A stretch of 64,000 nucleotides of DNA from WHSW01 sp963777775 (GTDB lineage Bacteria; Actinomycetota; Thermoleophilia; Solirubrobacterales; 70-9). Position 1 is the stretch's first letter. Each line of letters starts with the position of its first letter. The position numbers were made by a program, and so were the translations under genes. The notes under the pieces were generated by a model. That model was not told the origin of the DNA. It was given only the letters and a program-made list of their open reading frames with translations, and made no database searches. Of the stretch, positions 56,504-64,000 are shown piece by piece. Where the stretch lies: NCBI GenBank assembly GCA_963777775.1, contig CAVZRL010000004.1:34195-98194 (forward strand). The letters are read 5' to 3'.

Positions 56504-57898
56504 ATGAACGAGTCTCCGAGAGTCCGCTTCGCCCCCTCGCCGACCGGTGCCCTGCACATCGGAGGCGCGAGGACGGCACTGTACAACTGGCTCTTTGCCC
56601 GCGGTACGGGCGCGGCACTCGTGCTTCGGATCGAGGACACCGACCGCGAGCGGTCGACGCCGGAGAACGTCGAGCAGATCCTCGACGCGCTGCGCTGGCT
56701 CGAGCTCGACTGGGACGAGGGCCCGTTGAGCCAGGCCGAGCGCGCCGACCGCCATCGTGCCCGGATCGGCGAGCTCGTCGAGAGCGGCCACGCCTACCCC
56801 GACCCCGCCGGCGGCGACGAGGTCAAGGCCTGGCGTGCTGCCCATGGCGGGGCGGGCTATCGGGGCGAGCCACGCTCGGGGCCCGATGCCGCGATTCGGC
56901 TCCGGGTGCCCGACGAGGGCGAAACGGTGGTCGACGACGTGATCAGGGGGCCGATCAGGTTCGAGAACCGGCTCCAAGACGACCTCGTGATCGCGCGCGC
57001 TGACGGGACCCCGCTCTACAACTTCGCCGTCGCCGTCGATGACGCGGAGATGCGGATCAGCGACGTGATCCGCGGCGACGACCACCTCTCGAACACGCCC
57101 AAGCAGCTGCTGGTGCTGGCCGCGCTCGGCGCCGATCCGCCGCGTTATGCGCACCTGCCGTTGCTGCACGGCCCCGACGGCAAGAAGCTCTCCAAGCGCC
57201 ACGGCGCGGCGTCGGTCCAGGAGCTTCGCGAGGCCGGGTTCCTGCCCGCCGCGGTGCGCAACTACCTCGCCCTGCTCGGTTGGGGGTCGGACGACGACGC
57301 GACGATCCTCTCGACCTCCGAGCTGGTCGAGCGGTTCTCGCTCGAGCGGGTCGGCCGTTCGGCGGCGGTCTTCGACGAGCGCAAGCTGCGCTGGCTCAAC
57401 GGTCGCTACATGCGCGAGATCGGGCTCGACGAGTACGTCGACGCGGTCGCCGGCCAGCTCGAGCGAGAGGGGCGCACTGCGGGGCTCGGCGATCCCGACC
57501 GGCTTCGCCGCGCCTGCGCGATCGCCCAGGACAAGGCCCAGACCCTGAGTGAGGTCTGGGCGCTGATCGGGTTCCTGTTCGAGCCCCCGGCCGACGATCC
57601 GGAGGCGTGGCGAAAGGTGATGGACGCCGACGCCGAGGCGAACCTGTCGGCGGCTCAGGCCGTGCTACGGGAGGCCGAGCCGTTCGACGCCCCGACCCTG
57701 GAGCGCGAGCTGGGCGCCGTCGTCGAGCGCCTCGGCGCAAAGCCCAAGGACGTCTATCAGCCGATTCGGGTCGCGATCACGGGCACCACGGTCTCCCCGG
57801 GGATCTTCGACTCGCTCGCGGCGCTCGGACGCGCGGCCTCTGTGGAGCGGGTCGGGCGAGCGCTCGAGCGGCTGGCGGTCGGCTCAAGCGACGCCTGA
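56504..57898 (+). CDS. gltX: Glutamyl-tRNA synthetase
   Basis: This 464-residue class I synthetase has FAPSPTGALHIGGARTAL (HIGH-type), RIEDTDRERS, NFAVAVDDAEMRISDVIRGDDHLSNT and KLSKRHGA (KMSKS-type). The C-terminal anticodon-binding part is of bacterial length. It charges tRNA-Glu and, where no GlnRS exists, also tRNA-Gln. The gene is divergent from nfo with 9 bases between starts. No Shine-Dalgarno sequence is visible. Confidence 0.95.
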   Translation: MNESPRVRFAPSPTGALHIGGARTALYNWLFARGTGAALVLRIEDTDRERSTPENVEQILDALRWLELDWDEGPLSQAERADRHRARIGELVESGHAYPDPAGGDEVKAWRAAHGGAGYRGEPRSGPDAAIRLRVPDEGETVVDDVIRGPIRFENRLQDDLVIARADGTPLYNFAVAVDDAEMRISDVIRGDDHLSNTPKQLLVLAALGADPPRYAHLPLLHGPDGKKLSKRHGAASVQELREAGFLPAAVRNYLALLGWGSDDDATILSTSELVERFSLERVGRSAAVFDERKLRWLNGRYMREIGLDEYVDAVAGQLEREGRTAGLGDPDRLRRACAIAQDKAQTLSEVWALIGFLFEPPADDPEAWRKVMDADAEANLSAAQAVLREAEPFDAPTLERELGAVVERLGAKPKDVYQPIRVAITGTTVSPGIFDSLAALGRAASVERVGRALERLAVGSSDA

Positions 57899-57988
57899 GT
57901 GGGCGCTCGCGACTAAACAACCCCGCTCGTCTGCCGATCTATTGAGTGAGCCCGCGCTACGCGCGGTAATAGGCATGAGGACTTGACG

Positions 57989-59041
57989 ATGAGCAACGCG
58001 AGCACCCGGTCGGCGAGAGCCGATCGGCGAGCCGGCGCCGGGGGACGGAGACTGGCGGCGGCGTTCGACGCGGTCTCCGACCTCCCGGCGCTCGCCGAGG
58101 CACGCCGGCGTCTGGTCGGCATCTGCGAGCGTCCGGCGCCGGCGCCGGGCGACATCGCCGACGCGGTCGAGGCCGACGCCGGGCTCGCGATCGCGGTCAT
58201 GCGGGCCGCCAACAACGGTGACGGACCATCGGGCCGGACCGCCGGGGTGAGGCAAGCGGTCGAGTCTCTGCGGCCGGACGGCGTTCGCGAGCTTGCCGCC
58301 CGGATCGAGACCTACGACGTGCTCGAGCAGCCGGGGATCTGGTCGGAGGGCCATGAGCAGTTTCGCCGCCACGGGGTCGCGGTCCGAAACGCAGCCGAGC
58401 GGATCGGGGAGCTGACCAGGCTGCCACAGCGCGAGGAGCTCGCGATCGCCGCGCTCTTTCACGACGTCGGCAAGCTCGTGCTTGTCGAGCTCTACGGGGA
58501 GGGACATCCCGCCGCCCGCTCCGCCGAGTCGCCAGAGGAGCGGGTCCGAATCGAGCGCCGCGAGCTCGGGATCGACCACCCGCTGGTCGGGGCGGTGCTG
58601 ATCCGGCGCTGGGGTCTGGGCGGCGGGGCAGCGACCGCGGTCGAGCGTCATCACGCCGCCGACGCCGACGGTCATGCTGCAGCGATCCGGCTCGCCGACC
58701 TGATCGTCCACCAGGCCGCCGGCGACCCGATCGCGCCCGACTCCTTGCGCGAGGCCGCCGACGCGCTCGAGATCGACGGCGCTGCGCTGCGCGGGCTGAT
58801 GTTCGACTTCCCGCACTCGGGCCAGCGCCGGCGCCGGGCGAGCGAGCCCTGCCCGCTCTCGATGCGCGAGATCGAGGCGCTGCGAGGGCTTGCCGAGGGC
58901 AAGGTCTACAAGCAGATCGCCCAGGAGCTCTCGCTCTCGGTGAGCACGGTGCGCACCCACCTGCACAACGTCTACCGCAAGATCGGCGCGGTGGATCGGG
59001 CCCAGGCCGTGCTCATAGCCCGCGACCGCGGCTGGCTCTGA
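57989..59041 (+). CDS. HDOD-domain protein with C-terminal LuxR HTH
   Basis: This is a 350-residue protein. Residues ~25-240 form an HDOD domain (SDLPALAEARRRL, AVMRAANNG, and FHDVGKL with His158-Asp159 retained, HPLVGAVLIRRWGL). A LuxR-type helix-turn-helix closes it: LSMREIEALRGLAEGKVYKQIAQELSLSVSTV across two helices, then YRKIGAVDRAQAV. HDOD proteins act in signalling and may bind cyclic nucleotides; coupling to an HTH suggests a one-component regulator. GAGGA lies 8 nt before ATG 57989. A CCGCGC-TAC-GCGCGG hairpin is at 57952-57966 just upstream. Confidence 0.88.
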   Translation: MSNASTRSARADRRAGAGGRRLAAAFDAVSDLPALAEARRRLVGICERPAPAPGDIADAVEADAGLAIAVMRAANNGDGPSGRTAGVRQAVESLRPDGVRELAARIETYDVLEQPGIWSEGHEQFRRHGVAVRNAAERIGELTRLPQREELAIAALFHDVGKLVLVELYGEGHPAARSAESPEERVRIERRELGIDHPLVGAVLIRRWGLGGGAATAVERHHAADADGHAAAIRLADLIVHQAAGDPIAPDSLREAADALEIDGAALRGLMFDFPHSGQRRRRASEPCPLSMREIEALRGLAEGKVYKQIAQELSLSVSTVRTHLHNVYRKIGAVDRAQAVLIARDRGWL

Positions 59042-59043
59042 AC

Positions 59044-59133
59044 AACTCCCGCCACGTCCTCCGCTCTCGCTCGAACCAATTGTCCGCGGCTACGCCGCGG
59101 ACTTCCTCTTCTGCTCCCGCGTCCGGGCGTGCG
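59044..59133. repeat. Dispersed hairpin repeat, copy B
   Basis: 90 bp match copy A (52146-52232) with a few changes; the hairpin GTCCGCGGC-TAC-GCCGCGGAC (59082-59102) is identical. It lies between convergent genes. Its left end AACTCCCGCCACGTCCTCC recurs inverted at 59189-59208 as GGAGGACGTGGCGGGGGAGTT, so this copy is enclosed by ~19-bp inverted repeats. Confidence 0.72.
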
Positions 59134-59188
59134 GGTGATCCTTGGGCGCTGCTTTCGCAGCCTGACCCTGACCCCTCCTCGCACGCCA

Positions 59189-59209
59189 GGAGGACGTGGC
59201 GGGGGAGTT
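59189..59209. repeat. Inverted copy of the left end of repeat B
   Basis: GGAGGACGTGGCGGGGGAGTT is the reverse complement, with one extra G, of the sequence at 59044-59063. It reaches the TAA stop of the minus-strand regulator. Copy A has no such right end. Confidence 0.55.
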
Positions 59210-59843
59210 ACTCGATCAGGGAGTTGCGGAGGCCGATGGCGACGGCGTGGGTGCGGTCGCGGGCTTCGAGGCGGGCGAGCAGGGCCTTGGTGTGGGTGCG
59301 GACTGTTTCGGTGCTGAGCCCGAGCCGTTTCGCCGTCGCCGCGGTCGAGAGCCCGTCGGCGTAGTGCTGGAGGATCTCGCGCTGGCGGCGGGTGATGCCG
59401 GCGACGCGGTTGGGCTTCTTGGCGGCCGGATCGACGAACCGCTCGGCTTCGGCGGCCGCGTCGACCGCCTGGGCGAGCAGGTCGGTCGGCGAGCACTTGG
59501 CGACGTAGGCCGTCGCGCCGGCGTCGAGCGCTTGCCGCGCCGCCTGGTGCTCGGGCCGCCGGCCGTGCGCGACGATTCCGAGCCCGGGCCGTGCCTTGCG
59601 CAGGGCGCGGATCGCCGGCAGGCCGTTAGGTCCCTCGCCCGCCTCCTGAGTGCCGGGCGCGAGCTCGACGATCGCGACGTCGAACTCGCTCAGCGAGGTG
59701 AGCAGCTCGAGCGCGTCGCCGCCGTCCTCGGCCTCCTCGACTTCGTAACGGTCACCGAGCAGGCCTCGGACCCCCAGCCGAACGGTGGGATGCAGGTCGA
59801 TCACCAGGCAGCGTCGTTCCTCGTTCACTCCATTGGCCCCCAC
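59208..59843 (-). CDS. LuxR-family response regulator with altered receiver
   Basis: This is a 211-residue protein. The receiver-like domain has only one Asp in the acid pocket (LVIDLHPTV), and at the phospho-acceptor site it has Glu60 (VAIVELAPG) where Asp is expected. Phosphorylation is therefore unlikely, and a constitutively active or ligand-responsive pseudo-receiver is more probable. The C-terminal HTH is normal: ITRRQREILQHYADGLSTAATAKRLGLSTETVRTH across two helices. GTG 59843 or 59828 could be the start. The leader contains a CCGGAGCG-TCG-CGCTCCGG hairpin (59860-59878), and TAGGAT at 59926-59931 is a possible -10 element. Confidence 0.88.
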   Translation of the reverse strand: MGANGVNEERRCLVIDLHPTVRLGVRGLLGDRYEVEEAEDGGDALELLTSLSEFDVAIVELAPGTQEAGEGPNGLPAIRALRKARPGLGIVAHGRRPEHQAARQALDAGATAYVAKCSPTDLLAQAVDAAAEAERFVDPAAKKPNRVAGITRRQREILQHYADGLSTAATAKRLGLSTETVRTHTKALLARLEARDRTHAVAIGLRNSLIE

Positions 59844-59992
59844 GACCCCGGAGCGTCGCGCTCCGGAGGACGCATCGCGACTCGTTTCGAGCCGCGGGCG
59901 GCAGCGGACCGCCGGCGCGGCATCCTAGCCGGGCCGTCGTGGAGCGTGTGAGCGCCTATCGGTAGGAGCGAGGTTTTTCGCTTCCCATCCGC

Positions 59993-59998
59993 TACAAA
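59993..59998 (+). promoter_or_regulatory. Candidate -10 element of leaderless Rrf2 gene
   Basis: TACAAA ends 8 nt before ATG 60007, with no Shine-Dalgarno sequence. Confidence 0.38.
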
Positions 59999-60006
59999 CC
60001 GTCGCG

Positions 60007-60405
60007 ATGATCTCGGTCACCTCGAAGTCGCGGTACGCCGTCGTCGCGATGGCCGAGCTCGCGCGTTCGGGGACCGCTCCGGTGCCGATCGCCCAGGTCG
60101 CCGAGCGGCGCGAGATGCCGGTCCAGTTCCTCGAACAGCTCTTTTCGACCCTGCGCCGCGACGGGCTGCTCCAGAGCCAGCGCGGGGTCAAGGGCGGCTA
60201 CACGCTCGCCCGGCCGCCCGAGGAGATCACCGTGCTCGAGGTGGTCCAAGCGCTCGACGGCAAGGTCGGCCAGGAGGCCGACGAGGCCGGAGGGATCTGG
60301 GGCGATGGGGTCGAGGCCCTGCGAGACGTGTTCAGCTCGACGACGATCGCCGACATCGCCCGGCGCGAGGCCGCCGAGCCCGACGCCGGCATGTACCACA
60401 TCTGA
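60007..60405 (+). CDS. Rrf2-family transcription regulator
   Basis: This 132-residue winged-helix protein has VTSKSRYAVVAMAELAR, PIAQVAERREMPVQFLEQLF, LRRDGLLQSQRGVKGGYTLARP and ITVLEVVQALDG. IscR- and NsrR-type proteins use three cysteines after this point for an iron-sulphur cluster. None is present here, so it is more like the CymR/YwgB type that senses through a partner or small molecule. It lies 28 bases upstream of a cupin gene and may control it. Confidence 0.92.
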   Translation: MISVTSKSRYAVVAMAELARSGTAPVPIAQVAERREMPVQFLEQLFSTLRRDGLLQSQRGVKGGYTLARPPEEITVLEVVQALDGKVGQEADEAGGIWGDGVEALRDVFSSTTIADIARREAAEPDAGMYHI

Positions 60406-60433
60406 GGGACGAGCACCACGAAAGGAGCATTGG

Positions 60434-60790
60434 ATGGCTGGTGAGGTCAAGAACTTCGGTTCCCCGGATGAAACGCGACCGTTTGAGGGGAAGGGAAAGG
60501 CCGACGTCGTCAACGTCGCGGACAACCTGATCGGAAGGGCCGTCTTCGAGCCGGGCTGGAAATGGTCGAACAACGTCAAGCCCATCGCCCAGACCGACTC
60601 CTGCCAGGCCCACCACCTGGGCTACTGCCTCTCGGGTGCGATGACGGTCCACATGGAGGACGGGAGTCCCGGCCCCGAGCGGATGCCGCTTGCTGGAGCC
60701 AGGTCGGACCGCTGGAGAACCGCTCGGAACCGCCCCGACGGGCATCCGACTGCAGCGCAACTGCAGCGCACCGGAGGTGCGATCGCCTAG
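60434..60790 (+). pseudogene. Cupin-domain protein, broken after about 75 residues
   Basis: AAAGGAG precedes ATG 60434. The first ~75 residues are a normal cupin start: FEPGWKWSNNVKPIAQT and CQAHHLGYCLSGAMTVHMEDGS, the first cupin motif with its His residues. The expected continuation (an acidic stretch, then the PPGHD-type second motif) is absent; from about 60660 the frame reads GPERMPLAGARSDRW to a stop at 60790. The break marks the beginning of the damaged right end of the window. Confidence 0.65.
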
Positions 60791-61116
60791 CCCGCGCACG
60801 CCCGGTAGCTGCCGGGGCGAACAACCGAGTGGCCTCGGCTACCCCGAGGGAGCTTCATCAGCTCGCGCCAGAGAGCCCGCCGAAACCCACCATCGACTAC
60901 GGGCAGGGCGCCACGAGAGCCGGATCCTCGTCCCCCACGACTCTATGTAGGCCACGTGGGCCCAGGGACAGAGCTACGGCACGTGACGGGAACGGGAGTA
61001 GACGCCGGAGTGATGTTCCGGTCGCTTCGAGGTCACGAGGTGGACGGCGTAAGCAGATGCCCCCGCAGGGGGTTGGTCCCCACCTAACCCGGACACGGGC
61101 ACGAGAGGACGGAAGA
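60791..61116. other. Intergenic stretch without recognised gene
   Basis: No reading frame with protein-like composition was found. There are a CCCCC-GCA-GGGGG hairpin near 61060-61072, a GGTTGG...CCACCTAACC imperfect dyad right after it, and a TATGTA near 60945. It is probably the joint between unrelated sequences and may include the promoter of the next gene. No tRNA could be folded. Confidence 0.3.
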
Positions 61117-61630
61117 GTGAAGCAGGAGAACCGAGATCGCAGAGCAGCGGAGAGGGCGAAGCCGAAGTTGATCGACCCGGCTCACCGCAACCCGACGCGG
61201 ACGACCCGGCTTCGCAAGCAGGCACGCAGGCCGAAGGTTCGGCGGGACAACGAGCGCGGCGCATGGCGCAAGCAGCCAGCGACCGAGATTCAGGTCGCCG
61301 GTCCTGCGCCGGATCGCCAACGAGACCGGCCGGACCTTCCCCGCCGACGTGACCCGAGGCGAGGCGTCGAAGTTGATCGACAAGCGTCTCGCCAGTAACC
61401 CGAAGGCCCGCCGCGCCCACGAGCGAGCCGAACGCAAGCGGCGCCAGCTCGATCAGCGCCTGGTCAACCCGGCCGCGACCTGGAGGTTTGGCGACAAACA
61501 GACTCCCGAGCAGGAGGCCGCCGAGGTCAGGCGTGCTCGACGCGACGGGCTGGAGCACGTCTACATGGAGTTGCAGACATGGGTCCGAGGGCATCGCGCT
61601 GTCCCCCGTCAGGGAGGAGCAAATCAGTGA
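61117..61630 (+). pseudogene. DUF3072-like phage/plasmid-type protein, frameshifted
   Basis: GTG 61117 follows GGAAGA. The first frame gives a very basic N-terminal region ending KQPATEIQVA. At 61300 one extra G shifts the frame, and the second frame continues VLRRIANETGRTFPADV and TRGEASKLIDKRL. The joined pattern (T-E-x-Q-x-A-x-L-x-x-I-A ... T-x-x-E-A-S-x-x-I-D) resembles DUF3072 proteins found on actinobacterial phages and plasmids. The last part is a Lys/Arg-rich helix. Removing one base would give a protein of ~170 residues. Confidence 0.5.
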
Positions 61631-62024
61631 CACCGACAACCGCCACAGAATCTGGAGCAGCGATGGCCCTCGACCTGACCGCCCTGTCCGCGACCCACGC
61701 CCGCAAGGAGTACAACGTCCAGCGGGGCGAGCTGCGCTACGGCGCGACCGAGCCGCGAGATGCCGCGGCCTGCCGCTGCGAATCCGCCGGCCTCTATCTC
61801 GATCGCGACGACGGCGAGGTCCGGTGTTGGAAGTGCGGCGGCGACCAGATCAAGGCCAAGCGGCGACTGTTTATGACCGCGACACCACGCTTCTACACGG
61901 CGCGCGTTCGCCGCGAGGCCGGGCAGCTTGACGTTGACATCGCCTCGATGGATGACGACGAGGTCTTGGGGCCGGTCCTCCATTCGGCTCAGCTTCGGTG
62001 AGGCAATCGAGCGCGACCTGCTCG
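61627..62024 (+). pseudogene. Zinc-ribbon-like ORF joined to an internal helicase fragment
   Basis: GTG 61627 has the strong ribosome-binding site GGGAGGAG and overlaps the previous stop. The first ~75 residues include ACRCESAGLYLDRDDGEVRCWKCGG, a CxC...CxxC zinc-ribbon-like pattern split here over two motifs. Then the frame runs into RRLFMTATPRFYTARV and DIASMDDDEVLGPVL, the interior of superfamily II helicases of restriction or phage type. An extra T near 61984 shifts the frame to RLSFGEAIERDLL, and the helicase match ends at 62024. Flanking helicase domains are absent, so this is a chimeric remnant. Confidence 0.5.
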
Positions 62025-62090
62025 CGAGGGATGAGAAAAGACTCAGGCTCCTCCAATCCGAGTCTCAGGTTCTGCCCCGACGATCGGAGC

Positions 62091-62736
62091 ATGATCGAAA
62101 GGGTTGTCCAGGGTTCGGCTTGTGCGGAGACGTTCTCCGACGCTGGCGAGTCGACGATGTTCGCGAGCGAGGCCGCGACGATCTGCGGCGCCTCGGCCGA
62201 GCGTCGGCGTGAGTTCGCGACCGGGCGATCCTGTGCGCACCGCGCGCTGACCGGGATCGGCGAGCCCGTGGCCGGTCGTTCGAGGCATCGACGGCGTGCC
62301 GGTCTGGCCCGCGGGCATCGTTGGGAGCATCACTCACTGCGTCGGCTACCGTGCCGCCGCGGTCGCGCGATCCGGCGAGCTCGCCGGGATCGGGATCGAC
62401 GCCGAGCCGCATGATGCGCTGCCTGCCGACGGGGTCGACTGGTGGTTGGGGACGGGGAGCGTGTGCGGCTGCGGGCGCTGTTCGACGCGGAACCCGGCGT
62501 GCACTGGGACCGGGTCCTGTTCTGCGTTAAGGAGGCGGTGTTCAAGGCGTGGTTCCCGCCTACGAGGCGGTGGCTCGAGTTTGGCGATGTCGCCGCGAGT
62601 TCCGGCGCGGCGCGACACGTACTCGGCGCGGGTCAGCGTCGGGGCCCTCGGGATGACGCGGACCTGGCGCTCGTTCGCCGGTCGCTGGCTGGTAGCCGGC
62701 GGACTCATCCTCGCCGCGACCTCGGTGAGCCGATGA
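62091..62736 (+). pseudogene. 4'-phosphopantetheinyl transferase (EntD/Sfp type), several frameshifts
   Basis: The pieces lie in order but in alternating frames: MIERVVQG to EFATGRSCAHRALTGIGEP, then (from 62275) GVPVWPAGIVGSITHCVGYRAAA and GIGIDAEPHD with the Mg-binding Asp, then HWDRVLFCVKEAVFKAWFP with the catalytic KEA motif, then FAGRWLVAGGLILAA. At least three indels are needed (one extra G at 62274, one lost base near 62440, one more near 62610). All motifs of an active enzyme are kept. Such enzymes load phosphopantetheine on carrier proteins; the carrier domain encoded next door would be the natural client. The stop overlaps the next start (ATGA). Confidence 0.7.
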
Positions 62737-64000
62737 GCGCGGTCCTCGAAGCCTCCGGCCGCGCCGGCCGCTCCCGCGGCGGGGACCGAGCGGGCCTTCG
62801 CCGAGCTCCTCGGTGAGGTGCTCGGCGCCGACGACGTCTCGGTCGAGGGGCACGTCTTCGACGAGCTCGGCGCCGACTCGCTGGTGATGGCCCTTTCTGC
62901 GCCCTGGTCCGCAGGCGGAGCGATCTGCCGCAGGTGTCGATCAAGCAGGTCTACGAGCACCCGACGATCCCGGGGCTCGCAGCGGCGCTCCCCGATGGAG
63001 GCGCGCGCCGCGGTCGCCGCGCCGGCCGCCGTCGGGGCCGCGACCGGCGGGCCGTCAGCGAGCACGGCGAGGTATCTCCTTACCGGGGCGCTCCAGTGCG
63101 CTCGCCTTCCTCGCATACGCGTTCCTCGGCGGGCCTGGGACAGATCGCTCCCGGGTACGAGGTGGATCTTCGGGCGGTTCCGGCCTCCTCGATACCTACC
63201 TGCGCGCGGTGGCGTTTGGCGGGGGCGATCTTCGTGGGCGCCTCGGGGGGGGTCCCGATCGTCGCCAAGTGGATCCTCGTCGGCCGCTGGGGAGCCCGGG
63301 GGAGATCCCGCTCTGGAGCCTTACCTACGTCCGCTTCTGGATCGTCAAGACCCTGATCCGGGACGAGCCCGCTGGTCCTCTTCGTGGGGCTCGCCTGTCT
63401 ACAACCTCTATCTGCGGGCGCTCGGGGCGCGAAATTCGGGCGCGGGGCCGTGATCCTCTCCCGTCACGTGCCGGTCTGCACCGACCTGCTCACGGTCGGT
63501 GAGGGTGCGGTGATCCGCAAGGACTTCGTTCTTCAACTGCTACCGCGCGGACGCCGGGGCGTAATCCGCACCGGTCGGGTGACCGTCGGGCGGGGACGCG
63601 TTCGTTGGCGAGCTGGCGGTGCTCGACATCGGAGACCTCGCTCGGCGACGGCGCCCAACTCGGCCACTCGTCCTCGCTGCACGAGGGACAGTCCATGCCC
63701 GCCGGCGAGCGCCGGGTCGGGTCACCGGCGGAGGAGCTGACCGATGCCGATTACCGCGCCGTCGAGCCCCGGAACGCCGACCGCGCGCGGAGGGCCGGCT
63801 ACGGAGTTCTGCAGCTGTTCGGCACGCTGGTGCTGCGCGCACCGCTCGCGATTGGCGGTATCGCGCTCCTCGTCGCCGGTGTTCCCGGGCTCGCCGGGCT
63901 CTTCGGCTCGACACGCCGGCGTTCACGAGCTGGGGCCTTCTACGGCGATGCGCTGGTCACGGCGTCCGTGCTCTTCCTCGGCGCCGTGCTCCTCGGCCTC
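62733..64000 (+). pseudogene. Pls/PosA-like carrier + left-handed-helix acyltransferase membrane protein, many frameshifts, 3' end outside window
   Basis: Starting at ATG 62733, changing frames give a carrier domain (FAELLGEVLGADDV, DELGADSLVMA with the phosphopantetheine Ser, SIKQVYEHPTIPGL), membrane segments (LAFLAYAFLGG, GGVPIVAKWILVGRW, YVRFWIVKTLIR), and hexapeptide-repeat-type acyltransferase parts (SPVYNLYLRALGA, GAVILSRHVPVCTDLLTVGEGAVIRKD, VIRTGRVTVG), then more membrane helices at the right edge. This order is that of Pls/PosA-family NRPS-like proteins without the adenylation domain. At least six indels occur in 1.2 kb while residues stay conserved. It continues beyond the window. 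Confidence 0.6.

Noticed and set aside
60791..61116. tRNA gene or integrase attachment site in the gap after the cupin
   Set aside because: No cloverleaf with a TTC-containing T-loop and acceptor stem could be built, and there is no integrase gene in the window.

Overview
The window is about 70% GC DNA with dense, often overlapping genes. It contains a c-di-AMP (ydaO-type) riboswitch ahead of an Rpf-like transglycosylase, a class E-like sortase, a BldC-like regulator, SpoIIE/STAS switch proteins and many apparently leaderless starts. This combination points to a deep-branching actinobacterium, most likely of class Thermoleophilia (Solirubrobacterales/Gaiellales type); the placement is an inference from gene content and composition, not from a marker search.

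Layout. 1-6112: the 3' part of a polytopic membrane protein, then a tight operon of a NAD-synthase-like enzyme, asparagine synthase, a free-standing acyl carrier protein and an AMP-forming ligase, which looks like a small biosynthetic pathway. 6160-8097: thrS. 8090-10667 (minus): a flippase and a GHL15-like secreted hydrolase. 10727-13186: a GNAT protein and infC-rpmI-rplT with a clear terminator. 13248-17595: an rRNA methyltransferase, pheS and pheT (pheT carries one apparent frameshift). 17588-21850: argC-argJ-argB-argD with overlapping starts and stops; argG lies apart at 31402.

21862-31335 and 42187-45599 are surface-glycan regions: CelD-like acyltransferase, polysaccharide deacetylase, glycosyltransferase, Wzz/BY-kinase-like protein, two O-antigen ligase/polymerase-like proteins, a polyprenyl-phosphate sugar transferase, a second GHL15-like protein and a sortase. 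Between them lies a regulatory island (35397-41958): a candidate small RNA, an HD-GYP protein, a BldC-like protein, a MerR-type protein, a degenerate GGDEF protein, a SpoIIE-phosphatase/anti-sigma-kinase fusion, an anti-anti-sigma factor and a LuxR/GAF regulator. 45713-47815 encodes a 700-residue coiled-coil protein, followed by a decayed sixA-like gene and dnaE.

52256-55574 forms a cell-surface module: a histidine kinase/response regulator pair, a membrane-anchored low-complexity protein and a divergent LPFTG protein, with an operator-rich intergenic region between the last two. It is followed by endonuclease IV, gltX, an HDOD-LuxR protein, a LuxR-type pseudo-receiver and an Rrf2 regulator. 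From about 60.68 kb to the end almost every gene is broken by indels or joins (cupin, DUF3072-like protein, helicase fragment, phosphopantetheinyl transferase, Pls/PosA-like carrier/acyltransferase protein), although the peptide fragments stay well conserved. I read this as a poorly corrected contig end or a very recent graveyard.

No rRNA, tRNA, CRISPR array or intact insertion sequence was recognised.
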